In this document: positions 17,381-25,193 of the stretch, in pieces | Numbering within the stretch: the stretch's first letter is position 1 | Layout: each line of letters begins with the position of its first letter | Origin: DASUBN01 sp035691665 | Lineage (GTDB): Bacteria; Pseudomonadota; Gammaproteobacteria; Natronospirales; REEB76 | Assembly (NCBI GenBank): GCA_035691665.1 | Contig: DASSIS010000111.1 | Coordinates: 1 to 31,913 of the forward strand | Length of the DNA: 31,913 bases | Reading direction: 5' to 3' | The notes under the pieces: generated by a model | The model's database searches: none | Told to the model about the DNA's origin: nothing | The model's input: only the letters and a program-made list of their open reading frames with translations | Made by a program: the position numbers and the translations under genes

Positions 17381-17727
17381 TGCTCGCCGCCGAGATCGTC
17401 ACCGGCCTCGTGGCGCTCCTGCACCTCTACTTCCTGGTGCTGGAGATGTTCCTCTGGACGCAGCCTTATGGACGGCGCGTGTTCGGGCTTACGCCCGAGT
17501 TCGCGGCCGCGTCCCGCACCCTCGCCGCCAACCAGGGGCTCTACAACGGCTTCCTGGCGGCGGGGCTCATCTGGGGTCTCGCCGTGGCGAACAAGCCGGT
17601 GACCGTCTTCTTCTTAAGCTGCGTGGTGGTAGCGGGGGTCTTCGGCGGGTTCACGGCTAGCCGCAAGATACTGGCCGTGCAGGCGCTTCCCGGGGCGATA
17701 GCCTTGGGCCTGAACTTGGCGATTTAG
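17380..17727 (+). CDS. DUF1304 membrane protein (115 aa)
   Basis: The ATG at 17380 shares its A with the TGA of the upstream gene (TGATG), so translational coupling is likely. The protein has four hydrophobic segments. It carries the DUF1304 landmarks HLYFLVLEMFLWTQPYGRRV, FGLTPEFAAASRTLAANQGL and YNGFLAAGLIWGL. The usual length of this family is about 115-125 residues, so it is complete. The function of DUF1304 is unknown to me. The gene ends 10 nt before the 3' end of the convergent tRNA-Val gene. Confidence 0.88.
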   Translation: MLAAEIVTGLVALLHLYFLVLEMFLWTQPYGRRVFGLTPEFAAASRTLAANQGLYNGFLAAGLIWGLAVANKPVTVFFLSCVVVAGVFGGFTASRKILAVQALPGAIALGLNLAI

Positions 17728-17737
17728 AAGAAGGGAT

Positions 17738-17813
17738 TGGTGGGCGGTACAGGGCTTGAACCTGTGACCTCGGCCGTGTGAAAGCCGCGCTCTACCAGCT
17801 GAGCTAACCGCCC
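17738..17813 (-). tRNA. tRNA-Val (anticodon CAC)
   Basis: On the minus strand the 76-nt sequence begins GGGCGGTTAGCTCAGCTGG and ends in encoded CCA. The acceptor stem is GGGCGGT/ACCGCCC, the D-stem GCTC/GAGC, and the anticodon stem CGGCT/GGCCG with one G-U pair. The loop TTCACAC gives anticodon CAC. The T-loop is TTCAAGC. Confidence 0.96.
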
Positions 17814-17827
17814 TTGAGAGGGAGCGC

Positions 17828-17856
17828 ATTGTACGGGTCAGGGGGAAGGGGGTCAA
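17828..17856 (-). promoter_or_regulatory. Promoter of tRNA-Val
   Basis: On the minus strand TTGACC (17856-17851) and TACAAT (17833-17828) are separated by exactly 17 bp. The -10 element ends 14 nt before the first base of the tRNA. Confidence 0.7.
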
Positions 17857-17873
17857 TGCGAGTCCCGGACCGA

Positions 17874-18005
17874 TAATCCACATCGAGATCCTACCATTGA
17901 CCCTTGATTGGGTTGGGGATTCCCAGTTCATCCACAGGGCCTACCGCTTCCTCCCAGACCCACGGGCATCTCTGCTGTCGGCACCTGTGGGCAAATTGTG
18001 GATAA
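17874..18005. promoter_or_regulatory. Three DnaA-box-like 9-mers in a gene-free stretch
   Basis: The 358 bp between tRNA-Val and the next gene (17814-18171) hold no convincing coding frame. They contain TAATCCACA (17874-17882, one mismatch to TTATCCACA), TCATCCACA (17928-17936, one mismatch) and a perfect inverted TGTGGATAA (17997-18005). A local DnaA-binding site is possible. No dnaA, dnaN, gyrB or AT-rich unwinding element is present, so a replication origin is unlikely. Confidence 0.35.
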
Positions 18006-18119
18006 CTTCAGGCTGGGGCTATTTGGGAGCGGCGCTGCCTAAGGATGGCGGCTCGTCGGTCGGAAATGTTGCGCCGGAGCCGAGCGCTCGTCCAATAGCG
18101 CAGCCAAGTGTGCAGGCAG

Positions 18120-18143
18120 AAAAAAACCCGGCATGGTCCGGGG
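18120..18143 (-). terminator. Terminator of the small hypothetical gene
   Basis: On the minus strand a CCCGG/CCGGG stem (loop of 6 nt) is followed by a run of seven T (18126-18120), 29 nt beyond the stop at 18172. Confidence 0.75.
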
Positions 18144-18171
18144 TCGGGTGGATCGGTAAACCTCGCGCGGG

Positions 18172-18402
18172 TCATTCCTCCTCGTAGACTTCCTTGAGCT
18201 TGCCGTCCAGGCGGCGCTTGTCCTTCATGTCTTCGATGGCGCGCCAGGCCTGCAGGTTCTTGGCGGCAGCCTTGCCGGAGGCCTTGGGCGGGAGCTTGGA
18301 GCCGGGTTTGCGCCCGGGGGCGGAGGCTTCGTATTCGAAGCCCTCGTCGTCGCCTGTCTTGGAGAGGATGTCATCGATGGCGGGCGGCTTGGATGCGTGC
18401 AT
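18172..18402 (-). CDS. Small hydrophilic hypothetical protein (76 aa)
   Basis: The ATG has GAGGG 4-5 nt upstream, and a clear terminator follows, which supports a real gene. The protein has no signal peptide or membrane segment. It starts MHASKPPAIDDILSKTGDDE, has a Lys/Pro/Gly-rich middle, and ends in a charged helix, WRAIEDMKDKRRLDGKLKEV. That end recalls the short DUF3545/PA3496-type proteins of gammaproteobacteria, which also end in a W-R-x-I-E, K-D-K/R-R-L helix; I cannot confirm membership. Function unknown. Confidence 0.65.
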   Translation of the reverse strand: MHASKPPAIDDILSKTGDDEGFEYEASAPGRKPGSKLPPKASGKAAAKNLQAWRAIEDMKDKRRLDGKLKEVYEEE

Positions 18403-18504
18403 TTAACCCTCGCGGTGGACCATGAACCTGAGACGGGTAAGGGCGTGAACATCGCCGCTCTCGGCGTCCCTGCCTCCCGCGGCATACTGTCCATCCCTGG
18501 ACAT

Positions 18505-18535
18505 AAAAACACCGACGGCCTCGTGGCCGCCGGTG
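18505..18535 (-). terminator. Terminator of the efflux operon
   Basis: On the minus strand an 11-bp stem with one G-U pair (18535-18525 with 18520-18510) and loop ACGA is followed by five T (18509-18505). It lies 61 nt beyond the RND gene's stop. Confidence 0.85.
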
Positions 18536-18567
18536 GATGCGGGATGGGCTTTATACCCTGTGAGGTC

Positions 18568-18587
18568 GCCGTTGTAAACGGCTTTTT
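18568..18587 (+). terminator. Plus-strand terminator-like hairpin without an obvious upstream gene
   Basis: GCCGTT (18568-18573), loop GTA, AACGGC (18577-18582), then TTTTT. It points in the plus direction, although the flanking genes on both sides are minus-strand. It may block antisense transcription into the RND gene or end an unannotated small RNA. Confidence 0.5.
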
Positions 18588-18596
18588 GACAGTTTA

Positions 18597-21500
18597 TCAG
18601 TGCGCCGCGGCCTTCTCTTCCTGGTGGTTGCGGGCGAAGAAGGTGTACATGGTCGGCACCACGAACAGGGTGAACAGGGTGCCGATGGTCATGCCCGCGG
18701 CGATCACGATGCCGATGTCGCGGCGGCTGGTGGCGCCGGCGCCACTGGCGGCGATGAGCGGCAGCACGCCGAGCACCATGGCGGCGGTGGTCATGAGGAT
18801 GGGCCGCAGGCGCACCGCGGCGGCATGCTCGATGGCCTCGCGCACGCTCATGCCCTCGTGCTCCTGCATCTTGTTGGCGAAGTCCACCATCAGGATGCCG
18901 TGCTTGCTGATGAGGCCGATGAGCGTCACCAGGCCCACCTGGGTGTAGATGTTGATGCTCAAGCCCGGGATGATGCCCATGGCGATGGGGATCAGGGCGC
19001 CGAAGAAGGCCAGCGGCACGCTGAACAGGATCACCAGGGGGTCACGCCAGCTCTCGAACTGGGCGGCCAGCACCAGGAAGATGACGATGATGGCGAACAC
19101 CATGGTCACCATGAGGGCGTTGCCCTCCTGCACGAACTGGCGGGTGTCGGCCGCGTAATTCACGTAGAAGCCCGAGGGGAAGTACTCCTTGGCCTGTTTG
19201 TTTAGGAAGTCCACCATCTGGCCCATGGTGCCCTGGCCGAAGCCGCTGATGGTGGCGGAGTTGAGCTGCTGGAACTGGTTAAGCTGGTCCGGCGTCACGC
19301 TGCTGTCGACGTTGGCGATGGTGGACATGGGTACCATGCTGCCGCTGGCGGTACGCACGTAATACTGCTGGAGCTGGTCGCCGCTGCGGCGGTACTGGTC
19401 CTCCACCTGGGGGATGACCTTGTAGCTGCGGCCTTGGAGGTTGAAGAAGTTCAGGTAGCCTCCGCCCAGCATCACGCTCAAGGTGTTGGCCGCATCCTGC
19501 ATGTTGATGCCGAGCTGCTGAGCCTTGCTGCGATCGATGTCGATGTTGAGCTGCGGGGTGTTGAACTTCAGGTCGCTGTCGATGTAGTAGAACTGGCCGC
19601 TCTTGCGGGCCGCATCCAGGATCTTCTGGGTGACGCCGTAGATGGTCTTGTAGTCGTCGGTGGAGCTGACCACGAAGGACACGCCGCCGCTGCTGGCGCC
19701 CGGCAGCGAGGGGAAGTTCACCGAGAAGGCATTGATGCCGGAGATGTGGGCGAGCTTGCCCTGGATCTCCTGCTGGATCGCCACCTGGCCGCGCTTGCGG
19801 TCCTCCCAGGGTTTGAGCACGATGCCGCCGATGAAGTTGTTGATGGAGCCCAGGCCGTTGATGAGGAAGTAGGCGTCGCCTTCGGGGATGTCCTTGAAGA
19901 TGTCGTTCACCTGGGCGGCGTAGCGGGTCATGACGTCGTGGGTCACGTCCTTCTCGCCGAAGCCGGTGACGAACACGAAGCCCTGGTCTTCAACCGGTGC
20001 CAGTTCCTTGGCGGAGATGGTGTAGAAGATCAGGCATAGCAGGACCACGAGGCCCGCCGCGAACACGGTGACCGGACGCCACTGCAGCACGTTGTGCAGC
20101 ACGTGCTCGTAACGCTCCTTGACCGCCTCGAAGGTGTCGTTGAGCTTCTTCTCGAAGTTCCCCACCTTGCCGAGCGGCTGCAGGATGCGCGAGCACATCA
20201 TGGGGGAGAGTGTGAGCGCGATGATGCCGGAGATGACCACGGCGCCGGCGAGGGTGAACGCGAACTCCCGGAACAGGTTGCCGGTGACGCCCGAGAGGAA
20301 GCCGATGGGGGCGTATACCGCCGCCAGCGTCAGGGTCATGGCGATGACGGGGGTGGCGATCTCGCGGGCGGATTCCAGGGCCGCCTGGAACGGTGTCTTG
20401 CCCTCTTCGATGTGGCGGTGGGTGTTCTCCACCACCACGATGGCGTCGTCGACCACCAGGCCGATGGCGAGCACCATGGCCAAGAGGGTGAGCAGGTTGA
20501 GCGAATAGCCCAGCACCAGCATCAGGAAGGTGACGCCCACCAGGGACAGCGGGATGGTGATCACCGGGATGATGACCGGACGCAGGGCGCCCAGGAACAG
20601 GAAGATGACGACGATGACGATCAGCGCCGCCTCGACGATGGTCTTGATGACCTCGTAGATGGAGCTGCTGATGAACTTGGTGGCGTCATAGGCGATCTTG
20701 GCATCCAGGGCGGGCGGCAGGCCGGCCTGGACCGTACCCATGGCCCTGCGCACCAGCTTCACTACCGTGAGCGGGTTCGCATCCGGGGTGGGGTTGATGG
20801 CCATGTACACGGCGGTGGTGCCGTTGAAGCTGGCGGAGGTGTCGTAGTTCTCCGAACCGAGTTCCACGTCGGCCACGTCCTTGATGCGCACCAGGGCGTC
20901 GCCGTCCTTGCGCAGCACGATGTCACCGAAGCCCTGGGCGTCGTGCAGGTCGGTGGTGGTCGCGATGTTGACGGAGACCGAGTTGCCCTTGGTGCTGCCC
21001 GGGGCCGCCAGGTAGTTGTTGGCGAGCAGGGCGTTGGACACGTCCGTGGCGGTCACGCCGTGGGCGGCCATGCGCTTGGGATCGAGCCAGATGCGCATGG
21101 CGAAGGGCTGTCCGCCCAGGATCTGGGCGTTGGCGACGCCGTCGAGCGTCTGCAGCTGCGGCTGGACCACGCGGGTAAGGTAGTCGGTGACCTGGCCCTG
21201 GGTCATCTCCTTGGAATAGAAGGAGATGTACATGATGGCCGCGCCGCGCACGTCGTTGGCCTGGATCACGGGGGCCTGGGCGGCGGCCGGCAGCACGTTC
21301 TTCACCGTGTCCACGTCGCTCATGATGTCCACGAGCGCCTTGTGCGGGTCGTAGTTGAGCTTGAGGTTGATGGTGATGGTGCTGACGCCCTGCTGGCTCG
21401 ACGAGGTGATGTAGTCGATGCCCTCGGCGCTCGCCACCGCCTGCTGGATGGGGGTGGTGATGAAGCCCTGGATCACATCGGCGGTGGCACCGGGGTAGGC

Positions 21501-21647
21501 CGTGCTGATGCTGATCTGGCTGTTCTGGATCTTCGGGAACTGCCTGAGCTCCAGCGTATCGATGGATTTCAGGCCCAGCAGCAGGATGACCAGGCTGATG
21601 ACCGTCGAGAGGACCGGTCGCTTGATGAAGAGATCGGTGAATTTCAT
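18597..21647 (-). CDS. RND efflux pump permease, HAE1 family (1,016 aa)
   Basis: Full-length inner-membrane proton-driven drug exporter of the AcrB/MexF type. The N-terminus MKFTDLFIKRPVLSTVISLV is typical. The proton-relay motif GLVVDDAIVVVEN lies at residues 396-408, with the key Asp pair at 400-401. Two large periplasmic loops follow the first membrane helix of each half. The C-terminal half carries FLVLAAQFESWRDPLVILF and SKHGILMVDFANKMQE. Substrate range cannot be read from sequence. Its ATG overlaps the stop of the membrane-fusion gene in an ATGA, so the two are translationally coupled. No outer-membrane factor gene is adjacent, so the pump probably uses a TolC-type protein encoded elsewhere. 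Confidence 0.95.
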   Translation of the reverse strand: MKFTDLFIKRPVLSTVISLVILLLGLKSIDTLELRQFPKIQNSQISISTAYPGATADVIQGFITTPIQQAVASAEGIDYITSSSQQGVSTITINLKLNYDPHKALVDIMSDVDTVKNVLPAAAQAPVIQANDVRGAAIMYISFYSKEMTQGQVTDYLTRVVQPQLQTLDGVANAQILGGQPFAMRIWLDPKRMAAHGVTATDVSNALLANNYLAAPGSTKGNSVSVNIATTTDLHDAQGFGDIVLRKDGDALVRIKDVADVELGSENYDTSASFNGTTAVYMAINPTPDANPLTVVKLVRRAMGTVQAGLPPALDAKIAYDATKFISSSIYEVIKTIVEAALIVIVVIFLFLGALRPVIIPVITIPLSLVGVTFLMLVLGYSLNLLTLLAMVLAIGLVVDDAIVVVENTHRHIEEGKTPFQAALESAREIATPVIAMTLTLAAVYAPIGFLSGVTGNLFREFAFTLAGAVVISGIIALTLSPMMCSRILQPLGKVGNFEKKLNDTFEAVKERYEHVLHNVLQWRPVTVFAAGLVVLLCLIFYTISAKELAPVEDQGFVFVTGFGEKDVTHDVMTRYAAQVNDIFKDIPEGDAYFLINGLGSINNFIGGIVLKPWEDRKRGQVAIQQEIQGKLAHISGINAFSVNFPSLPGASSGGVSFVVSSTDDYKTIYGVTQKILDAARKSGQFYYIDSDLKFNTPQLNIDIDRSKAQQLGINMQDAANTLSVMLGGGYLNFFNLQGRSYKVIPQVEDQYRRSGDQLQQYYVRTASGSMVPMSTIANVDSSVTPDQLNQFQQLNSATISGFGQGTMGQMVDFLNKQAKEYFPSGFYVNYAADTRQFVQEGNALMVTMVFAIIVIFLVLAAQFESWRDPLVILFSVPLAFFGALIPIAMGIIPGLSINIYTQVGLVTLIGLISKHGILMVDFANKMQEHEGMSVREAIEHAAAVRLRPILMTTAAMVLGVLPLIAASGAGATSRRDIGIVIAAGMTIGTLFTLFVVPTMYTFFARNHQEEKAAAH

Positions 21648-22777
21648 TTGCCGGCGGCTCCTGCAGTCTGGGTCTGGTCAGGGGTCACGTCGTTGTTGAT
21701 CTGCACTTCGGCGCCGGTGTGCAGCTTCTGCATGCCGGAGGTCACGATCAGGTCGCCGGCTTTCACGCCCTCGACCACGGCGACGCGGCTGCCACGCTCG
21801 TCTCCGAGCTTGATGAACACTTCGTTGACGGTGAGCGCAGGCTGGCCCTTGTCGTCCTTCTTTTCCTTGTCGGGACCGACGATGAACACGGAGTCGCCGT
21901 ACAGGGAGTAGGTGATGGCCGCCTTGGGCACGGTCACCACCGGAGCGGGCTTGCCGGCGGAGACGGAGACGTTGGCGAACATGCCGGCGCGCAACTGGTG
22001 ACCGGGGTTGGCGATCAGGGCCTGGACGCGCACGGTGTGGCTGGTGGGGTCCACCTTGGAGTCGATGGCGTTGATCTCGCCGTCGAACTTCTGATTTGGG
22101 TAGGCGTCCACCGTCACCGTGACTTTCTGGCCCTTGGCCAGGGAGGGCAGGGCTTGCTCGGGCAGGGTGAAGGAGGCGTAAATGTGGTCCAGCGCCTGCA
22201 GGGTCACGATGGCGGTGCCGACGGCGAGGTATTGGCCCAGGTTCACGTTGCGGATGCCGGCGTGGCCCGCGAACGGGGCGCGGATGGTCTTCTTGTTGAT
22301 GTCAGCCTGGGTGTTGGCGACGTTGGCCTCGGCCTGCTTCAGGTTGCTGTCGGCCGTGTCCACGTCGGACTGGGAGTTCAGGTGCTTGGCGAAGATGTCA
22401 TGGGCGCGCTGGTCGTTGAGCTGCGCGAGCTTGAGCTGGGCCTGGAAACCCTCGAGTTGGGCCTCTTCGTTGCTGTCGTCCAACTGCACCAGCAGCTGGC
22501 CTTTCTCCACTTCCTGGCCTGACTCGAAGTTGATGGCCGAGACGTTGCCCGCCACCTGGTTGCTGATGTCGGCGCCCTGCACCGGGTCGAGGTTGCCCAC
22601 GGAGGCGAAGTCGGGCTGCCAGGTCTCCTGCTTGGCTGCCTCATCGGAGACGGTAGAGATGTTCTTCTGGGACTTGAAGCCCTGGATCATCAGGTACAGG
22701 TGGGTGCCGAAGGCTCCGCCGACGATGAGCAACACGACGAAGAGGACGCCGCCGACGATCAGGAAACGCTTAAGCAT
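21644..22777 (-). CDS. Efflux periplasmic adaptor (membrane-fusion protein, 377 aa)
   Basis: I place the start at the ATG at 22777 (MLKRFLIVGGVLFVVLLIVG), with GAGG 7 nt upstream. A frame extending to 22963 would add a non-homologous stretch inside the PadR gene. One N-terminal membrane anchor (no lipobox) is followed by the lipoyl-like half-motifs (SNQVAGNVSAINFESGQEVE, TIRAPFAGHAGIRNVNLGQY), an alpha-hairpin (LAQLNDQRAHDIFAKHLNSQ) and beta-barrel parts. The protein links the RND pump to an outer-membrane channel. It overlaps the PadR stop by 8 nt and the RND start by 4 nt, forming a tight three-gene operon. Confidence 0.93.
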   Translation of the reverse strand: MLKRFLIVGGVLFVVLLIVGGAFGTHLYLMIQGFKSQKNISTVSDEAAKQETWQPDFASVGNLDPVQGADISNQVAGNVSAINFESGQEVEKGQLLVQLDDSNEEAQLEGFQAQLKLAQLNDQRAHDIFAKHLNSQSDVDTADSNLKQAEANVANTQADINKKTIRAPFAGHAGIRNVNLGQYLAVGTAIVTLQALDHIYASFTLPEQALPSLAKGQKVTVTVDAYPNQKFDGEINAIDSKVDPTSHTVRVQALIANPGHQLRAGMFANVSVSAGKPAPVVTVPKAAITYSLYGDSVFIVGPDKEKKDDKGQPALTVNEVFIKLGDERGSRVAVVEGVKAGDLIVTSGMQKLHTGAEVQINNDVTPDQTQTAGAAGK

Positions 22778-23390
22778 TGGTATAACCTCGGTTTCTGGAA
22801 GTCGCCTGGGGGGATCTCGCTCCGGCCCGGGCGGGTTTCTTGTTGGATGAATGAGGGCGCCGGCCCGCACGCAGCAGGCCGGCACGATGGGTAAGGATGT
22901 ATTCGCTGGCGGCGGCCATGACGGCCTTGCCGAAACCGCAGACGAAACGGGCGCCGGGTGCATCGCCGGAGCCCTGTGCGGCGGTGCGCGCCTCGAACTC
23001 CTGGATGAGCTCGAGCTGGTGCTGGATGTCCTCCAGCCGTTCGTCGAGGATGGTGTTGAGCCGGGCAGGGGGCAGGAGTTCGGCGAAATGCATGAGCACC
23101 AGGAACTCCGATTTGACCTTGTGTTGCGGCATCGTCTGCTTCAGACGCGCCAGGAAGGCCTTGCGACCGGCTTCCGTGAGCCTGTAGATCTTGCGGCTCG
23201 GGCCGCCTTGCCCGGGTACGGTGCGGGCGGTGACGAGCTTCTCCGTGGTCAGCTCGGCCAGTGCGGGATAGATGGAGCCGTAGCCCGCCAGGAAGCAATG
23301 GCTGAAGCTGCTCTCGAAGAACTTCTTGATGTCGTAACCCGTGGCGTCACCGTAGGTGAGCGCTCCGAGGCACAAGTCTTTGACGTCCAC
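22770..23390 (-). CDS. PadR-family transcriptional regulator (206 aa)
   Basis: I choose the GTG at 23390, giving MDVKDLCLGALTYGDATGYD, because AGGA lies about 9 nt upstream and family members begin this way. A GTG at 23411 would add seven residues without a ribosome site. Residues 1-80 are the winged helix (YDIKKFFESSFSHCFLAGYG, SIYPALAELTTEKLV, SRKIYRLTEAGRKAFL). A helical dimerisation region follows. The C-terminal tail beyond about residue 165 is Arg/Ser/Pro-rich and unusual for the family. As first gene of the efflux operon it probably represses the operon and itself, with drugs as inducers; this is inferred from family and context. Confidence 0.9.
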   Translation of the reverse strand: MDVKDLCLGALTYGDATGYDIKKFFESSFSHCFLAGYGSIYPALAELTTEKLVTARTVPGQGGPSRKIYRLTEAGRKAFLARLKQTMPQHKVKSEFLVLMHFAELLPPARLNTILDERLEDIQHQLELIQEFEARTAAQGSGDAPGARFVCGFGKAVMAAASEYILTHRAGLLRAGRRPHSSNKKPARAGARSPQATSRNRGYTNA

Positions 23391-23429
23391 CGCGCGATTT
23401 CCTGCCGACACGGTAAAACAAGGGCGGCC

Positions 23430-23458
23430 ATCCTATATCGGGTTGATATATGGGACAA
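23430..23458 (-). promoter_or_regulatory. Efflux operon promoter with overlapping inverted repeat
   Basis: On the minus strand TTGTCC (23458-23453), 17 bp, TAGGAT (23435-23430). The inverted repeat TATATC-GGGTT-GATATA (23434-23450) fills the spacer and touches the -10. That is where a PadR dimer would block RNA polymerase. Confidence 0.6.
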
Positions 23459-23472
23459 GTGACACCTGTCAC
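23459..23472. promoter_or_regulatory. GTGACA-CC-TGTCAC inverted repeat upstream of the efflux promoter
   Basis: Perfect 6-bp arms around CC lie directly upstream of the -35 element of the padR promoter. It may be a second regulator site or activator site. No known regulator was matched. Confidence 0.4.
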
Positions 23473-23570
23473 CTGTTGGCCCTGCACCCCGTGCACCTGG
23501 CCCTGTCCAGGCTATTCGGCAGGGTTTGGACCTGAGCGGCGGGTCAAGGTTCCGGCCCCGGGAGGGATTT

Positions 23571-25184
23571 TCAGGAAGTGGTGTCCGGTGGGTAACCAAA
23601 GTACTCGACATAAGGCCTGAGACGGCCCAAGACCGGTTCCAGCTGTGTCCGGTAGCGACGCCAGCGGCCCCGGGCACTGGCGTAGACCGGCTGTACCACC
23701 TGGTGGTAGCTCGGGGTGTTGATGCGGCGCTTCTTGGCGGTGTCATAGAAGCGCAACATCCCCCACTCCCATTCGACACCCAGGAACGCACACAAGCGCT
23801 TCGCTTGCCCTTCGGTGTCGTCCACCAGGGCCTCATAGTCGAGGCGCAGGACGCGCTCGGGCATGCGTTCCATGGCGGCGATGCCGACGTCCATGATCGC
23901 GGCGTAGTAATCGGCGCTGCTCTCGAGGGTGAGGAAGTGACGCATGGCCTCGTTCAGGCCGAAGGAGTGCATGAAGCAGGAGAGCACTACGTCGCGCGGG
24001 TCGCGTACGGCGAAGATGAAACGCGCCTCGGGGATGAGGCGCCGGATCACCGGCATGATGAGGGTGTAGAGCGGTAGCTTGTCCACCAGCAGGCGGTCTT
24101 CCAGCGCTTGCCCCAGCGCCTGGGTGGCCTGCTGCCAATAGCGTTGCTTCTGGGCGTCGCGTGCGACGGCGTCCAGGGACAGGAGGCGCGCGATGCCGGC
24201 CTCGTCCGACAGGAACTCCCGCATGGCGGGCAGGAGCACGCCGCGCTCTTCCAGCACCGCGATACGCGGATGGGAAGAGAGGATCTGGTCAAGGAGGGTG
24301 GTGCCGGAGCGGGGGAAGCCCACCAGGAACACCGGTACCGGGCCGGAGCCGGCGGCGGGCGCATCGCTCATGAGCGCGTCGAGATTCCGGGTGACGCGGG
24401 CGATGGCGTCGAAGGAATACATGCCGCTGGCGCCGCTCACGAGCTTCTCGTCCAGGAGCGCGCTCTTGCCGAGGGTGAAGGCGTCGAAGGCTTCCGGGTA
24501 ACGCTCGAGCTTGTCGTAGGCGGCGCCGAGGCGGCCGCCTACGATGGCGCGGTTCCAGGGGGAGAGCAGTTGATCGAGCAGGTTCTGGAGCCGGTCCGCG
24601 GCCTGGGCGTAAGCGCCCTGCCGATGGTCCAGCTGGGCGCGGGTGAGGTTGGCGATGACGTCGGCAGCGTCCTGTTCCAGGGCGGTGGCGGTCAGACGCT
24701 CGGCCTCCTCCAGGCGGTTGGCCTTCTCGTACATGGAGGCGAGGCTCGCGGCGGCGGTGGCGAGCTTGGGGTCGAGCTCCAGGGCGCGGCGGTAGGCCCG
24801 TTCGGCGCTGTCGATGTCCCCCACCTGCTCGTAGATGGGACCGAGGTAGAGGTAGTTGGCCGCCCGGCGCGGATCCAACTCGATGGCTTTGACGTAGGCT
24901 TGCGCAGCCTTGAGCCAGTCGCCGACTCCGGAATAAGCGCGGCCCAGGTCGTGGAACAACAGGGGTTCCGTGGGGAGGATCCGCAGGGCTTCCTGGAGCG
25001 TGGCGATGGCCTCGCCGTTACGGCCCCGGACGAGCTGGCACATCCCCAAGAGGTGCAGGAAGCCCGGTAAGCGCGCCTCACGCAGTGCCGTGAGGCAGAT
25101 TTGCTCGGCGGCGTCGACTTCCCCCCGCCTGAAGAGTTCCAGCGCCTCCTGGTGGCGGCGCTCGATATCCATGTTCGCGCTCAT
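23571..25184 (-). CDS. TPR-sulfotransferase fusion (537 aa)
   Basis: Residues 1-240 hold about six TPR repeats (LGRAYSGVGDWLKAAQAYVK; LGPIYEQVGDIDSAERAYRR). Residues about 283-530 form a sulfotransferase domain. The 5'-phosphosulfate-binding loop of PAPS enzymes is GFPRSGTTLLDQIL at 289-302. The 3'-phosphate-binding motif is FAVRDPRDVVLSCF at 391-404. RLDYEALVDD and LCAFLGVEWE near the end are also typical. Such fusions transfer sulfate from PAPS to an unknown acceptor; there is no signal peptide, so it probably acts in the cytosol. It starts 9 nt after the peroxiredoxin stop, so the two probably share a transcript. An in-frame ATG four codons later is an alternative start. Confidence 0.92.
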   Translation of the reverse strand: MSANMDIERRHQEALELFRRGEVDAAEQICLTALREARLPGFLHLLGMCQLVRGRNGEAIATLQEALRILPTEPLLFHDLGRAYSGVGDWLKAAQAYVKAIELDPRRAANYLYLGPIYEQVGDIDSAERAYRRALELDPKLATAAASLASMYEKANRLEEAERLTATALEQDAADVIANLTRAQLDHRQGAYAQAADRLQNLLDQLLSPWNRAIVGGRLGAAYDKLERYPEAFDAFTLGKSALLDEKLVSGASGMYSFDAIARVTRNLDALMSDAPAAGSGPVPVFLVGFPRSGTTLLDQILSSHPRIAVLEERGVLLPAMREFLSDEAGIARLLSLDAVARDAQKQRYWQQATQALGQALEDRLLVDKLPLYTLIMPVIRRLIPEARFIFAVRDPRDVVLSCFMHSFGLNEAMRHFLTLESSADYYAAIMDVGIAAMERMPERVLRLDYEALVDDTEGQAKRLCAFLGVEWEWGMLRFYDTAKKRRINTPSYHQVVQPVYASARGRWRRYRTQLEPVLGRLRPYVEYFGYPPDTTS

Positions 25185-25193
25185 TGGGATGTC

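Noticed and set aside
17814..18171. Chromosomal replication origin
   Set aside because: Only three box-like sites, no AT-rich unwinding region and no dnaA/dnaN/gyrB/rpmH neighbours.
17897..18187. 96-codon plus-strand frame between tRNA-Val and the small hypothetical gene
   Set aside because: No ribosome site or recognisable motif; it runs through the minus-strand terminator and the DnaA-box-like sites.
20094..21911. 605-codon plus-strand frame opposite the RND pump
   Set aside because: It is His/Asp/Gly-rich low-complexity sequence opposite a textbook RND gene.
22778..22963. N-terminal extension of the membrane-fusion protein
   Set aside because: The added 62 residues lie inside the PadR gene and look like out-of-frame translation; the ATG at 22777 has a ribosome site and begins the membrane anchor.
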